64,000 nucleotides of DNA from Aureococcus anophagefferens (lineage: Eukaryota > Sar > Pelagophyceae > Pelagomonadales > Pelagomonadaceae): NCBI RefSeq assembly GCF_000186865.1, contig NW_008705569.1:127211-191210 (forward strand). Direction: 5' to 3'. Below the pieces are notes generated by a model. It ran no database searches. It saw nothing but the letters and a program-made list of their open reading frames with translations, and had not been told where the DNA came from. Of this stretch, positions 19,079 to 30,600 are shown piece by piece. How positions within the stretch are numbered: position 1 is the first letter of the stretch; each line of letters starts with the position of its first letter. Both the position numbers and the translations under genes were made by a program.

Positions 19079-21983
19079 CTAGGCGTCGACCTCCTCGCCG
19101 AAGGTGCCCGTGAGCGACTCGGTCTCGCCGACCTCGTCGTCGTGGGTCACGTAGACGGAGCCCGTGGAGCCGCCCTCGTGGGCCTCGGTCCAGGCCTTGA
19201 GCTGGCCGTTCTCGTCGATGTACGCGTTGTAGTCGGGCGACTCGATGTTGCAGTAGAGGAGGTCGAAGCGCATGCCGAAGTGGTAGTCCTTGGCCTCGCA
19301 GGCCTGGTAGTACAGGTTGGCGAAGCCGATGGTCGTCGGCGCGCCCGTCGGCGACGGCGTGCTCTCCTCGACGTCCTCCTCGACGACGCGGACGACGGTC
19401 ACCTCGACCTCGATGTTGGTGAAGAAGTTCGTCGTGTTCGTGCAGTCGGCGTCGGCGCCCTCGAGCTGCTGGAGGTAGTCGCAGCCGAGGCCGCCGTTGC
19501 TGTTGGCCTCGTTGAGGCTCGCGGCCGCGGCCGCCGCGACCGTCGACGTGTTGTCGAAGGTCTCGCCCTCCTCGGACGCCGTGACCGTGTTCATGGACAC
19601 GGTCGACGACCCGTTGAGGAAGCTGCCCATGATCGTCGCGTTGACGCCCATGAACTCGTCCCACTCGCCCTCGGTCATGATGAGGTCCGCGTAGGACCGG
19701 TTCACGCCCTCGTCGTCGACGTAGTAGTTCGACGCGCCGAGGCGCCGGCGGCCCTCGGCCTCGACGAAGGCGCGCTGGCGGCCGTTGGACCACAAAAGCT
19801 GCCGCCGGACCTCGAGGTCGTCGCCGCACTTGAAGTTGACGCAGCTGTTCGCGCCGTCCTCGATGGAATAGGCCCACATGATGGTCACCTCGTTGAACTT
19901 GACGTAGAGGTCGTTGCCCGAGCCGTCCGTGCCCACGGGCGTCGACGCGAAGGCGTAGTTGAAGACGTTGCGCGCCGCGCCCGCCATCTCGCCGACGTCC
20001 GAGATGAGGCCGCCGTAGTCCGTCGACCCCTCCCACTCCTGGATGAACTCCGTGTTGCGGTACTCGCGCATGGGGCCCTGGTCCATGGTCGTCGTCGTCA
20101 CGAGGTAGTCCGTGTAGGCGTCCGTGTAGGCGCTCACGTTGGCCACGGCCTCCTCGGCGTACGAGTACGAGTACGAGTACGACGCGACGTCGAGGTACGA
20201 GTAGAGGTACGAGTAGGAGTAGGAGTAGGAGTAGGAGTAGGAGTAGGAGTAGGAATACTCGTAGGAGTAGTCCTCCTCGACCTCGTCGTAGACGGTGATG
20301 ATCTCGGCGGTCACCGTGATGTCCGAGAAGATGTCGATTTCCGAGCAGTCGTTCGCGTCGTCGCCGTCGGCGGCGTCGCAGTAGGACGCCGCGAGCGCGC
20401 CCGACGCGATGGCCGCGTTGAGCTCGTCGACCGTCGCCGTCTCGATGTCGCTGAGCTCGTCGTCCGTGGGCATGGGCACGCCGGACTCGAGCTCCATGGC
20501 CGTCACGAGCACCGCCTGCGAGTCGTCGTTGAGGAGGTCGCCGCCCTGGTACTCGTCGGGGCCGGCCATGGCCTCGTCCCACTCGTCCTCCGAGAGGATG
20601 AGCTCGTCCCAGGACCGCTCGACGCCCTCGTCGTCGACGTAGGTCGACGCGAGGAGCCGGCCGTGCGCCCGCGACTTCTCCGCCGCGCGCTCGGCGACGT
20701 TGTTCATGCGCACGGTCCGGAGGCGGCGGTCGCAGCCCCCGAGGTAGGCCGGGCACGAGTTCTGCGACGCCGAGTACATCCAGGCGTCGTCCATCTCGCG
20801 GCGCTTGAGGTAGCGCGGCGAGCCGTCCAGGTACGTCGACATCTGCACCGAACTCAGGCCGTTGTCGAAGAACGTCTGCGCCGTCGCGCCCATCTCGTCC
20901 TCGTCGTCCGTGAAGGGCGTGAAGCCCGTCGACGCGCCGCCCGTGTTCTTGTAGGTGTAGCCCAGGTAGGCCTGGATCAGCGACGTCCAGTAGGCGATGA
21001 ACGACGCCGCGCGGTAGCCGCCCATCGCCGACATGCGCGCGCCGACGGACACGACGAGGAACTGGGACGCGCCCGGGATGTCGACGACGAACTCGAGGTC
21101 GTAGGAGTAGGAGTAGGAGTAGGAGTAGGAGTCGAAGGAGTAGGAGTAGGAGTAGGAGCTCGCGGCCGCGAGCTCGCGGCGGTAGGACACGTCGAGCAGC
21201 GCGCGGCGCTCGAGCTCGTCGACCGTCGCCTGCTCCCGGAGGGCGCTGCGGCGCCAGATGTCGGCGCCGATCTCGCCGAGGTACTCCTTGATGGACTTGG
21301 CGTGGTCCCGCAGGTCCGTCGCCAGCGTGCCGTCGACGACGGCGCGGCCCGCGCGCGACACGAAGCTCTGGAGCACCGCCGCGCCCTTGGCCTCGTCGAC
21401 GTAGCCCGGGTGCTCGACGACGACGGCGACGTCGATGGTCGCGCCGTCGGCCGTCGCCGTGGCCACGGGGTCCGTCGTGCACGCCTCCCAGTCCTCCCAC
21501 CACTTGGGGCACACGGCCTCGCCGTCGGACGCGGCCTTGGCCAGCGCCTTCCGCAGGGGCACGCGCGCGAACCAGTCGTTGTTGAACGTCGCCGTGTCGA
21601 AGCCCGCCTCGGCGACGAGCTTCGTGCCCAGCGTGAGCGTCGACGCCGTGACGCCCCGCTTCTCCGCCGCGCGCGACCGCGCGGGCTTGTTGCCGTAGGC
21701 GACGCTGTACGGCTCGAGGTCGCGCGTCATCGCGGCCACGGCGTCGGCGTCGACGCCCCACTTGGCCATCAACCTAGAGGCGCGGTCGTGTCAGTGCGGG
21801 TTCTCTCAGCGCCCCGCCCCTCTCTCGCGCGGCGGCGGCGGCGGCGGCGCGCGGCGGCGCGGGCTGCCCGGCGGGCTGCCTCCGCGTTTTATGGGGGACG
21901 CGGGCTGCGCACGCTTCGTCCGTCGCGGCGGCGGCGGGCGCGAGCCACGCCGCGGCGCCCAGCGCCAAGCTCACCGACCGCAT
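19079..21983 (-). CDS. Large secreted acidic protein with a duplicated module and Ser-Tyr repeats
   Basis: 921-aa protein in two exons, 21983-21913 and 21773-19079. The first exon encodes only a signal peptide (MRSVSLALGAAAWLAPAAAA, then TDEA), and a 139-bp GT-AG intron joins it to LMAKWGVDADAV. The mature protein is rich in Asp, Glu, Ser and Tyr. A module occurs twice: YVDDEGVERSWDELILSEDE, then a Cys pair and DITVTAEIITV (about residues 375-500), and again YVDDEGVNRSYADLIMTEGE with EVEVTVVRVVEED (about 685-810). Runs of Ser-Tyr dipeptides separate the modules and are encoded by hexanucleotide repeats. N-glycosylation sites are frequent in the second module. It may be a cell-surface or matrix protein; no family recognised. 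Confidence 0.75.
20159..20270 (-). repeat. Hexanucleotide microsatellite coding for Ser-Tyr runs
   Basis: Plus-strand (GTAGGA)n and (GTACGA)n repeats, in frame on the minus strand as TCCTAC/TCGTAC, i.e. alternating Ser-Tyr. A second tract of the same type lies at about 21101-21160. Unit length is a multiple of three, so copy-number change keeps the frame. Confidence 0.85.
21101..21160 (-). repeat. Second Ser-Tyr hexanucleotide tract
   Basis: Same GTAGGA repeat as at 20159-20270, interrupted once by a Phe-Asp codon pair, in frame within the secreted protein. Confidence 0.8.
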
Positions 21984-22588
21984 GGTGTTGGCCAACACGC
22001 TAGGTGGTGCTTTTTTGGAGGCGATGCCGAGCTTGGCGGCCGTGTAAAATTTCGACACACCCCAGATTTTGTTTGGGCGTGCCGATTTGGCTTGGGCGCA
22101 AGTCGATAGTGAAGAGAGCTCGCATGGGCTCGTGCGGATTGTCGAGCCTCGTGAGTTGCTCATCGCCGCCCCCCCGCGGCCCCGCGCCGCCGCACCCGGC
22201 CTACGCGCGCTTCTACCCGCCCCAGCCGCCCCAGGGCGGCTGAGGCCCGCGCGCGTCGGCGCGCGCCGCGCGGCGAGGTCCGTCCGAGCCGCGCACCGCG
22301 CCGCGCCGCGCCGCGCCGGCGACTCACTCCGAACCCCTCCCCGAGTCGCCGGCGCCTCCTCCGCCCTGCCTCCGCCCCGCGCGCGTCCCACGCGCGCGCG
22401 GCGGACCGGACGCTCGCGAGACGACTTAAGCGAGCGGACGTCGTCGCTGGCCAAGTTGAATTCAATCTTGATTCATTGCTGTGCTCTTGTGGTAATCCGA
22501 GCGCATTTGATAGGGCGGCGCGGCGACAGCCGAAGAACGCGGCTCCCGGCCGGGGCGCGCGACCCCCAAAGGCCCACACGAGCAAACC
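21984..22588. other. Divergent intergenic region
   Basis: 605 bp between the start codons of the secreted protein (minus) and the R-SNARE (plus). It is very GC-rich in the middle with AT-richer ends near both ATGs. It presumably holds both promoters; no recognised element or gene. Confidence 0.5.
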
Positions 22589-23266
22589 ATGGAGGTCATC
22601 TACGTGGCGATCTCGCGGGGCGTGAACGTGCTCGCCGAGTACACGGACCCGCGCCACAGCGGCAACTACGAGACGGTGACGCGCCTCCTCCTGCGGCGCA
22701 TCGGCGAGGGCGCGTCGAAGCTCGCGCAGCTGCGCTACGACAGCCACATCTTCCACTACTCCATCGTCGAGGGCGTGACCTTCCTCTGCATGACCGACGA
22801 GTCCGCGCGGAGCCGGCTGCCGTTCGCGTTCCTCGACGACGTCGCGGACACGTTCCGCAGCGCCTACGGCGTCGACGAGCCGCTGCGCGCCATCGCCTTC
22901 CAGATGAACGAGGCCTTCTCGCCCGTGCTCAAGCAGAAGTGCGAGTTCTACGCGACGAACGGCGACGCCGACGTCATCTCCAGCGTGAAGTCTCGCATCG
23001 ACGCGACGCGCGACGTCATGGTCGAGAACATCGACCGCATCCTCGAGCGCGGCGAGAAGATCGAGCTCCTCGTCGACAAGACGGAGAACATGCAGCACCA
23101 GGCCTTCAAGTTCGAGCGCAGCGCGACGACGCTCAAGCGCGCGATGTGCTGCAAGCGGTGCAAGCTCTACGCCTTCCTCGCCTTCCTCGCCGTCGTCCTC
23201 GCCTACTTCGGCGCGGCGATGGCCTGCGGGCCCACGCTCGCAAAGTGCGCGGGGAAGAAGAAGTAA
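22589..23266 (+). CDS. VAMP7-type longin R-SNARE
   Basis: 225-aa tail-anchored R-SNARE for fusion at endosomes, vacuole or plasma membrane. The longin domain covers residues 1-115 (MEVIYVAISRGVNVLAEYTD, HIFHYSIVEGVTFLCMTDES). The SNARE helix at about 128-190 contains DVMVENIDRILERGEKIELL, where the Arg of LERG is the zero-layer residue, followed by VDKTENMQHQAF. A single transmembrane helix (LYAFLAFLAVVLAYFGAAMA, about 195-215) is preceded by basic and Cys residues (RAMCCKRCK) that may be palmitoylated. Single exon, and the ATG is the first in frame. The assignment to the VAMP7/VAMP72 group is firm; the exact organelle is not. Confidence 0.92.
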   Translation: MEVIYVAISRGVNVLAEYTDPRHSGNYETVTRLLLRRIGEGASKLAQLRYDSHIFHYSIVEGVTFLCMTDESARSRLPFAFLDDVADTFRSAYGVDEPLRAIAFQMNEAFSPVLKQKCEFYATNGDADVISSVKSRIDATRDVMVENIDRILERGEKIELLVDKTENMQHQAFKFERSATTLKRAMCCKRCKLYAFLAFLAVVLAYFGAAMACGPTLAKCAGKKK

Positions 23267-23896
23267 TGTGTAAACTGGAGAATGTCACGACGGTCGGGGG
23301 ACCAAGCGCTCGCGCACGCCGCGCTCGCGCTCCCGCGCCCGGCGCGCGGCCCCATCCGCACGCCGACGCTCCACGGAAAGCATCGCGCCGCGACAGCAGC
23401 GCGCTGCGCGCCGCCGCCGCTCGAGGTCGCGTGCTTGCGCGGCGGCGGCCACGCAGTGCACCGATCAAAACTCAGATTCTGATAGCCTGGATTTAAAAGT
23501 CAACATTTTTGTTGAACTTCAGCACTTTTGTTGAAGTTAAATCTTGCGATTTCGCGACCCGAACCAGCGACCGCGCGCAAAAAGCCATCGCAAACGTGCA
23601 ATTAACGCGCGAATATCATCAAACTTGCTTTGATACGACCATAACCCAATTTTGGCCGTGATTTCAGCCCGCGGACCGCCGCGACACCGCGCCCGCGCGC
23701 GCGGTCGACGTACAGCCTCTATGGACGACTAATGACTCTGGCTCCGCCGGCCGGAATTCGATGATTGATCTTTATTAATTAATTTCCTATGGGTGCACCT
23801 AGATGTACGTTGATCGGGGCACTGCGGCCACGGCGTGCAGCGAGTTAGCCCAGGCGAGACGGATCCCAGAACTTGAGGTTCTGATCAGCGCTGAGA
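23267..23896. other. AT-richer intergenic region
   Basis: 630 bp without a gene. At 23498-23541 a short imperfect repeat occurs, AACATTTTTGTTGAACTTCA followed by GCACTTTTGTTGAAGTT. The last 200 bp before the next ATG are AT-rich, with ttattaattaatttcc, and may be promoter sequence. Confidence 0.5.
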
Positions 23897-25045
23897 ATGG
23901 CTGTGCTCAAAATGCGCAGCCTCCTTGCAGCTCTCGCAATCACCTCATCCACCGCGCGGATCGGCTCCATCGGCCCGCGGGCGGTGCTGGGCGGGCGGTC
24001 GATGCGGTCGCTCGCCGTCGTCGAGCCGTCGTCGACGACGGACGGCCGCGAGGTGGCAGAGCTGCGCACCAACAACCGGTGGACGACGGCGCTGCGGGGC
24101 GGGGCCCGGGGCGCCGCGGCCAAGCCGCCCGCCGCGCTGCGGTGGGCGTACGCCGCGTGCGGCGCCGCGACGACCGTCGCGTGGACGACGGTCGTCCGCA
24201 CGACGATCCGGTCGAACCAGCCGCTCGGCATGATGGTGCCGACGTTCCAGCACGGCCTCTTCGCGCGCATCGGCGCCATGTCGGCGGCGCCGATCATCGT
24301 CACGTCCGTCGCCGCGCTCGCGAGCGCGGCCCGCGACACGAACTGGGACCGCCTCAAGACCCGGGCGAGCCGCCGGCTCAATCTGGCCATGGCGACGGCG
24401 TGCCTCGGCAACGCGCTCTGGGTCGGCTTCGCGCCCGTGCTCACGGCCATCCCGGGCACGGGCACGTCGCACCAGGCCTACGCCGGCCTCACGCGCGCGG
24501 CCCTCGTCGGCGCCTACGGCGCCGCGTCCGCGCTCTCCGCGGCGGTCTGGGCGAAGACGTGCCCGGAGACGAACCCGCTCCTCTGGCCCGGCCGCGTCGC
24601 CGACGGCTGCGCCAAGAGCCTCTACAGCCTCATGCCCGCGAACGTGGACGACTCGGTCAACGTCAAGTACGCCCTCCTCACCGCGTCGTTCCTCGTCTTC
24701 ACGGGCCTCGGGCTCGGCTCGTTCCCGCTCTCCGTCATCCCGAGCTGGACCGCGCGCCGCCTCCGCGGCGCCTTCCCCTGCTGGACCCTCCTCGCCGCCG
24801 CCAACTGCCTCACCCTCAAGGAGGCCGCCGAAGACGGCAGCCTCCTGAAGGACGAGACGTGCAAGACGCTCGCGGGCGGCGTCGCGGGCTTCGGCGGCGT
24901 CTACCTCGCCTCCAAGGCCGGCGCGGTCTTCCTCGACCCCTCCTTCCCCAAGTCCTACCACGCCGTCGTCATGAGCCCCGCCTGGGCCACCGCTGCCATC
25001 GTCCTCGTCGCCTTCACCCTCAAGCCCGACACCGCGGCCGCGTAG
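23897..25045 (+). CDS. Membrane protein of unknown function, possibly plastid-targeted
   Basis: 382-aa protein. An N-terminal hydrophobic stretch (LLAALAITSSTARIG) is followed by a Ser/Arg/Thr-rich region that resembles a transit peptide. From about residue 75 there are six or more hydrophobic segments, for example YAACGAATTVAWTTVV, MSAAPIIVTSVAALASAA, ALVGAYGAASALSAAVW and TASFLVFTGLGLGSFPLSVI, with TAAIVLVAFTLKP at the end. No domain family recognised. Single exon, with codon use like its neighbours. MAVLKM at 23897 or the second Met at 23912 could be the start. Confidence 0.7.
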   Translation: MAVLKMRSLLAALAITSSTARIGSIGPRAVLGGRSMRSLAVVEPSSTTDGREVAELRTNNRWTTALRGGARGAAAKPPAALRWAYAACGAATTVAWTTVVRTTIRSNQPLGMMVPTFQHGLFARIGAMSAAPIIVTSVAALASAARDTNWDRLKTRASRRLNLAMATACLGNALWVGFAPVLTAIPGTGTSHQAYAGLTRAALVGAYGAASALSAAVWAKTCPETNPLLWPGRVADGCAKSLYSLMPANVDDSVNVKYALLTASFLVFTGLGLGSFPLSVIPSWTARRLRGAFPCWTLLAAANCLTLKEAAEDGSLLKDETCKTLAGGVAGFGGVYLASKAGAVFLDPSFPKSYHAVVMSPAWATAAIVLVAFTLKPDTAAA

Positions 25046-25230
25046 GCCGCACCCCCGCGTCGCCCGTGCCGCCCGCCGCGCCCGAGCTCGAGGCGCGAAG
25101 CCGCTCCCGTACTCCAGCCAAGATCAGCTCCGTAAAGTATCCGAAACAAGAATTTCCAGGACCGGTCCAGCTCCGCCGGCGAGTCGCGCGGGCGGGCCCG
25201 GGTGCGGCGGCCCGGCCGGACGGGCCGGCG

Positions 25231-25410
25231 GGCGCCGTCGTGCCCGCCAGCTCAGGCTCGCGGGCCGCCGGCATTGTCGCGCGCGGCGGCGACGTCCGGC
25301 GCGCCGACGACCGCGGCGGCGTCCGGCGCCGTCGTGCCCGCCAGCTCGCGGGCATTGTCGCGCGCGGCGGCGACGTCCGGCGCGCCGACGACCGCGCCTG
25401 CGTCCGGCGC
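25231..25410. repeat. Tandem duplication of a GC-rich unit
   Basis: Two adjacent copies of a unit that starts ggcgccgtcgtgcccgccag and ends at gcgtccggcgcc: 25231-25324 (94 bp) and 25325-25410 (86 bp). The second lacks a short internal segment. The sequence is non-coding, between the membrane protein and PP2C. Confidence 0.8.
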
Positions 25411-25582
25411 CGGCGCGCGCGTTCGCGGAGCCCCGGTTTGTGGGGTAAGTGCAGTTGCCGACGCCGTCTATATTCTATTTTGCAGTGTGTCGCGGTGCGT
25501 GCGTCCGAGCAGCAACCTAAAACTTTTAATGAGTGGTTTAAAGCGAGCGTAGCGAGCAACCTCAATCAAACGAGTGGCCAAT

Positions 25583-25617
25583 AGCTCGCGAAGCGAGCTT
25601 GCCGGCCGAAGGCCGGC
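25583..25617. other. Two adjacent perfect hairpins with GAA loops
   Basis: AGCTCGC-GAA-GCGAGCT (25583-25599) and, one base later, GCCGGCC-GAA-GGCCGGC (25601-25617). They lie in an AT-richer non-coding stretch upstream of PP2C. They may be structured RNA, a transcript-end signal or a mobile-element end; the function is unknown. Confidence 0.6.
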
Positions 25618-25852
25618 TTGTAAAAATAAGTTTGCAGCTCACCACGTCATACGTCCGCACGAAACCGATTGTGAATTTATATATCCGCGTAGCGAATTCA
25701 CCAAAATAGGTGGCTGAGGTGTCTCGAAGCCCACGTTAGAGCGCCAAACCTCAAGACGTCGCGCGTTCCTGAGGCGAGGTAAAGTTTACCTTTATGAGGA
25801 ATGCGGCCAAGTGAAGTCTAGGAAGTGTCCCCATAAAAATGATTCAGTCCTG

Positions 25853-27564
25853 ATGGGCAGCGGCCTGAGTTCCCCGTCGGGGTCCGAGCCCGTCGCGACG
25901 GACTCGCTGTCGCCGCACCTCAGCCCCGTGGCGCCGGTCAAGGCCACCCTCGCCGGGAGCCCGAGCCCGCCGAGGCCGCCGCCGGCGAAGCCGCAGCTCG
26001 AGGGCCCGACGGAGGCCGAGCTCTTCGCCTCCGGCTTCACGGAGGACGTGATCGACTGCTGCTTCCTCAGCGCCGACGACGTGCGGGCGCGCCTCGAGGT
26101 GCAGCGCACGAAGCGCGTGTCCATCGGCGGCGACCGCACCGTCGACTACGGCGCCGTGTGCATGCGGGGCCTCTACCCCAGCGACCTCGACAAGGTGCGC
26201 CCCCCTTCCGCCCGTCCCCCCGTCGACCCCGAATCCCCCGCGCAGCCCTGCCAGGACGCCTTCTGCGTCAAAGAGGCCACCGGCGCGCACTGGTTCATGA
26301 TCTTCGACGGACACGGCTCCGCGGGGCACCACTGCGCGGACTTCGCCAAGGAGGCCCTGGAGAGCGTCGCCGCCGAGGTCCTCGAGCGCGACCCGGACAT
26401 CACCGTCGAGGAGCTGCTCGTGCAGACGAACGAGGCGGGCGCCGGCGTCGGACGTCTCCTTTTCGCGCGCGACGCGCGACCGCTCGTTCGCGCTGGTGCG
26501 GCTTCAGCGCGTGCGCGAGGCCTCGCGGCACGTCGCGGAGCGCGAGCGCCGGCGGCGCCCCCGCGCGGACCGGCGGATCGCCGCGCGCCGGCTCGGCGGG
26601 GGGCGCGGGGACGAGTCCGCGAGGAGGGTCTGGGGCGTCCACAATGAGGCGAAAATCCATCTCCTCCCGCTCTTAGGTCACGAACGCGCTCATGCACGAG
26701 GCCGTGGACACGTCCGAGTCGGGGACGACGGCCGTGAGCCTCCTCGTGCTCGGCTCGACGCTCTACTGCAGCAACGTCGGCGACTCGCGCTGCATCTTAG
26801 GCCGCCGCGACGCGCGCACGGGCCGCGTCGCGCCCGCGCCGCTGAGCGTGGACCAGACCTGCTACCGCGTCGACGAGCGGCAGCGCGTGCAGCGCATGGG
26901 CGGCCGCGTCCTGTCCATCGGCCAGATCGAGGGCCGCGTGCCGCTCGACAAGGTCTGGAAGTGCGACCTCGGCGCGGAGCTCGACGAGGAGGGCGACCCG
27001 CCGCGCATCTGGCTCGCCGACGCCTTCCGGCCGGGCTGCTCCTTCTCGCGGTCCCTCGGGGACAAGGTCGCCGAGGACATCGGCTGCATCGCGACGCCCG
27101 AGGCGCGCCTCCGGCGTCGAACGCGCGCGCGCCTTTTGTCTTCCGGCGACCGCCCCTCGTAGGTCACGTCCCACGACCTCGGCGACGCGGACCACTTCGC
27201 CGTCGTCGCGTCCGACGGCGTCTGGGAGCTGCTCACGGACCAGAACGTGCTCGACATGTGCGCGGCCGCGGGCGACCCGTCGAGGGCCGCGCACGCGATC
27301 GCCGCCGCGGCCTACAAGGAGTGGTACGAGCAGGAGGGCCGCGTCGACGACATCTCCCTCGTCGTCCTCTTCTTCGGCGTCGACGGCGTGTCGCTCCACG
27401 ACCTCCACGGCGGCGGCGCGGCGCGCGACGCGAAATCCGCGCGGTCGCAGCGCGACTACGCGCCCAGGGCATCTCTCGTGCCCATGCTCCTGCCCCTCGA
27501 GGAGGACCCCCTCGCCGAGGACCTCGTCACGGGCCGCGACTCCCTCGACGACGACCTCCAGTAG
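25853..27564 (+). CDS. PP2C-family protein phosphatase, probably N-myristoylated
   Basis: Metal-dependent Ser/Thr phosphatase. The ATG at 25853 gives MGSGLSS, an N-myristoylation consensus (Gly2, Ser6), which suggests membrane attachment. Motifs include FMIFDGHGSAGHHCADFAKE (metal site, about residue 133), SGTTAVSLLVLGSTLYCSNV then GDSRC, FSRSLGDK, FAVVASDGVWE and a late DDISLVVLFF. Four exons are inferred: 25853-26194, 26246-26446, 26677-27102 and 27163-27564 (456 aa). Introns are 51, 230 and 60 bp, all in phase 0. The third uses a GC donor, and the splice gives ATPEVTSHDLGDADHF, matching the family. For the second, a GC donor at 26435 is also possible and would remove four residues. Confidence 0.88.
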
Positions 27565-27695
27565 GGCCCCGCCGCCGGGCGCGACCGTCCTCGCTATCTC
27601 GAGCTCTCGCTGTCTCTCTCTCTCCCGCACAACAACTACCCGAGGACGCCCCCGCGACCGGCATCGCCAAATTTCGTAACATGCACATAGGAAAC

Positions 27696-30600
27696 TCACG
27701 CCACGAGCAGCTTCTGGACCTGGGCCATGGGCTCCGTGCCGAGGAGCTTCTTCCGGAGCCGCGTCGCGCGGCGCGCCATCGAGACCACGACGTCGAGGCC
27801 GCCGCAGGCCTTGGCGTGCATGCGCAGCGTCTTCTCCGCGCGGTCCAGCGCGCGCGCGTCGAAGGCGACGCAGCGCGCGGCGACCTCGGCCGCGGCCGCG
27901 CGCGCGAGGCGCCGCGCGCCGCCGTCGCCTACCAAGCAAAATCTCGTTGTTTTCCCACCCCAAATCTCTCGAAAATCGTCACGGCCACAGGACGCTGGCC
28001 GTCGCCGCCGTCGTCGTCGCTGTCGTACGTCGACTCGCTGTCGCCGGACGCGTCGTCGTCGTCGTCGACGTCCGCGCCGATCTGGCCGACGAGCGTCGGG
28101 CGCACGGCCGCCGCCGCGTGGACGTCCGGCCCCTTGAAGAGCGCGCGCGGCGACGCCGGCGACGCCTTGGGCGCCTTCGGCGTGGCCGGCGGCGTCGCGA
28201 CGTAGGCCGCGCGGCGGCCCGACTTCGCCGCCGCGCGCTCCGCGCGCCGCTCCAGGACCTCGAAGACCGCGTCCAGCTTGAGGTCCAGCGTCACGTCCGG
28301 CGTCGGGTCCATGAAGTCCGCGCAGCGGCACAAGGCTTCCAAAAATTCGAGGTACGACAGCGCCTTGTAGTCCTTGCGCTGCAAACGATCGAAGACCGTG
28401 AGCTGGCACCAGCTGAAGGCGAGGCGGCTCTCGAGGTTCGTCACGCCGCGGAAGTAGCCCGCCGCGGCGCCGGGCGTCGCCGCGTCCTTCAGGTCCTCGG
28501 CGTCGCCGAAGGACCGCGCGAGCACGGACGCGCGCGGGATCTCCGTCGTCGAGACGCGCCGCCGCGCGGACGCGCCCGCGTCCTTGGTCCAGTTCCGGCA
28601 GGTCTCGTCGACGAACATCTCCCAGCGCGGAAAGTCGATCTCCCTGGCGCGCGGCGCTCTGGCGGACTCGAAGGACGCCCGGAGCAGCGGCTCCTTCGCC
28701 TTGAGCTTCAGATCCACGGCCTCCGTGTAGAGGCGGGCGTCGCGCCACAAAAAGTTCTGGTTCAGCATGTCGTAAGGCAGCTCGCGCGCCGCCGGCAGCA
28801 CAAAATCCTCGAGCAACTTCCGCACGGCGACCGCCGGGTCCTCGGGCTCGAAGTCGTCCGGCTTGCCGAACGTCCACGTGAAGCGGCGCATGGCGACGCG
28901 GAAGAGCGCCTCGAGGAACTCGTGGCGCGCCATGCTCTTGTCCTTGACGTTGTGCACGTTCACGGCCACAAAAACCGTGTCCGCGTCGTTGGCCGTGTTG
29001 TAGTCGCCGACGACGCCGCAGTCGCGCGCGAAGCGGCGCCAGTTCTCCCAGCCCATCTCCAGCGGGTCGTCGCTGCCCAGCCCCAACGCCGAGTAGTAGC
29101 GGTGCAGGCTCCGGATGTCGCCGTAGAATTCGCCGAAGACGGCGTAGACGCGTTTCAGCACGGCCCGCGACTCGAAGCCGCGGAGCTTGAGCACGAGCGC
29201 GGCGATCTCCGTCAGCGACACGTCGCTCGTCGCGACGTGCTTCAAAAAGTGGGGCGTGTCGTGGAAGGACTTGGAGTCGGCCTCGCGGGGCCGCTTGCGC
29301 CAGATGGACCGCCACAGGCTCCAGGGCGGCCGCCGCTGCGCCTCCGCGGCCGCGGGCTCGGGCGACTGCGGCCGCCGCTCGAGGTACGTCGCGATGTACG
29401 CGTCGCCGACGACGTCGCGGCGCCGCGCCGGGTGCTCGACGGCGACGGCGCAGGGCGCGCCGCGGTCCCGGAGCGTCGCCGCCGCCAGGTCCTTGACGGC
29501 CTGCTCGCCGCCGCCCGCGACGCAGTTCTCGAGCCCCAACACCAACAGCGTCCGGTTCGTCGCGAGCGCGCCGACGATGCTCGAGGTGACGGGCGTGCCG
29601 AGCTGGTTGAAGCCGAAGCGGCATTCCCGCACGTTCTCCGGCGCGTGGGCGACGGCGTCCGCGAGCGCGGCGCCGGACTCGGGCCCCAGCGCGTTCTCCG
29701 AGACGTCGAGCGACGCGAGGCTGCAGCTCTCGAGGATGAGCGTCGCGAGCGCCGGCGTCGCGGCGTCGCGGATGCCGCAGCGCCGCGCGTACAGCGTCAC
29801 GAGGCGCCCCCGCAGCGCGCCGCGGAAGACGGCCTCCGCGCCTCTATTTCGGAGGTCGTTCTCCGACACGTCCAAATAGCACACCGACGACGCGTCGAGC
29901 GCGAGCCCCAGCGCCTCGGCGCCGGCGACGCCGATGCCGCAGCGCGCGCAGTCTAAGCGTTCGAGGTGGCCGTAGCGCACGCGCTCCGCCAGGCTCGCGG
30001 CCCCCGCGTCGCCGATGCGGTTCCGCGCGACGACGAGCGTCCGGAGGCCCGGCACGTCGCCGCGGCCGATGAGCGACGCGAGCGCCTCGGCGCCCGCCCG
30101 CCCCAGGCCGCACCGCTCCAGCTCCAGCCCGCCGAGCACGCAGCCCCGCGCCTCGTCCAAAAGCAGCTCGTCCGCGAGGGCCCGCGCGCCCGCGTCCCCC
30201 ACGCGGTGGTTCCCGCCCAGGTCCAGCGTCTCCGGGAAGGGGCTCGACGAGTCCACGGTCGCCGTGTGCGCCGCGGCCAGCGCGCGCGCGTCCAGCGCCG
30301 TCAGCGAGTCGTCGTTGACCGCCAGGCGCCTCGCGGGGAGGCGGCGCGCGACGCCGCGCCGCGCGGGCGCGCCGAGCTTCGCGCACGCGCGCGCGTACTG
30401 CAGGTCCGCCGTCGCGTCGCCGTCGACGACGTGGGCGACCTCGTCGAGGCTCACGGACCCCGCGTGGTGCGAGAAGCGCTGCTCCAGCCCCGCCCGCGCG
30501 CCGTCGTCGACGCGGACGCCGAACGCGTCCAAAAATACCAGAAACTGCTCAAAGTCCACGCGGCCGTCGCCGTCGACGTCGCCGAGGTCGCCCGACGCCT

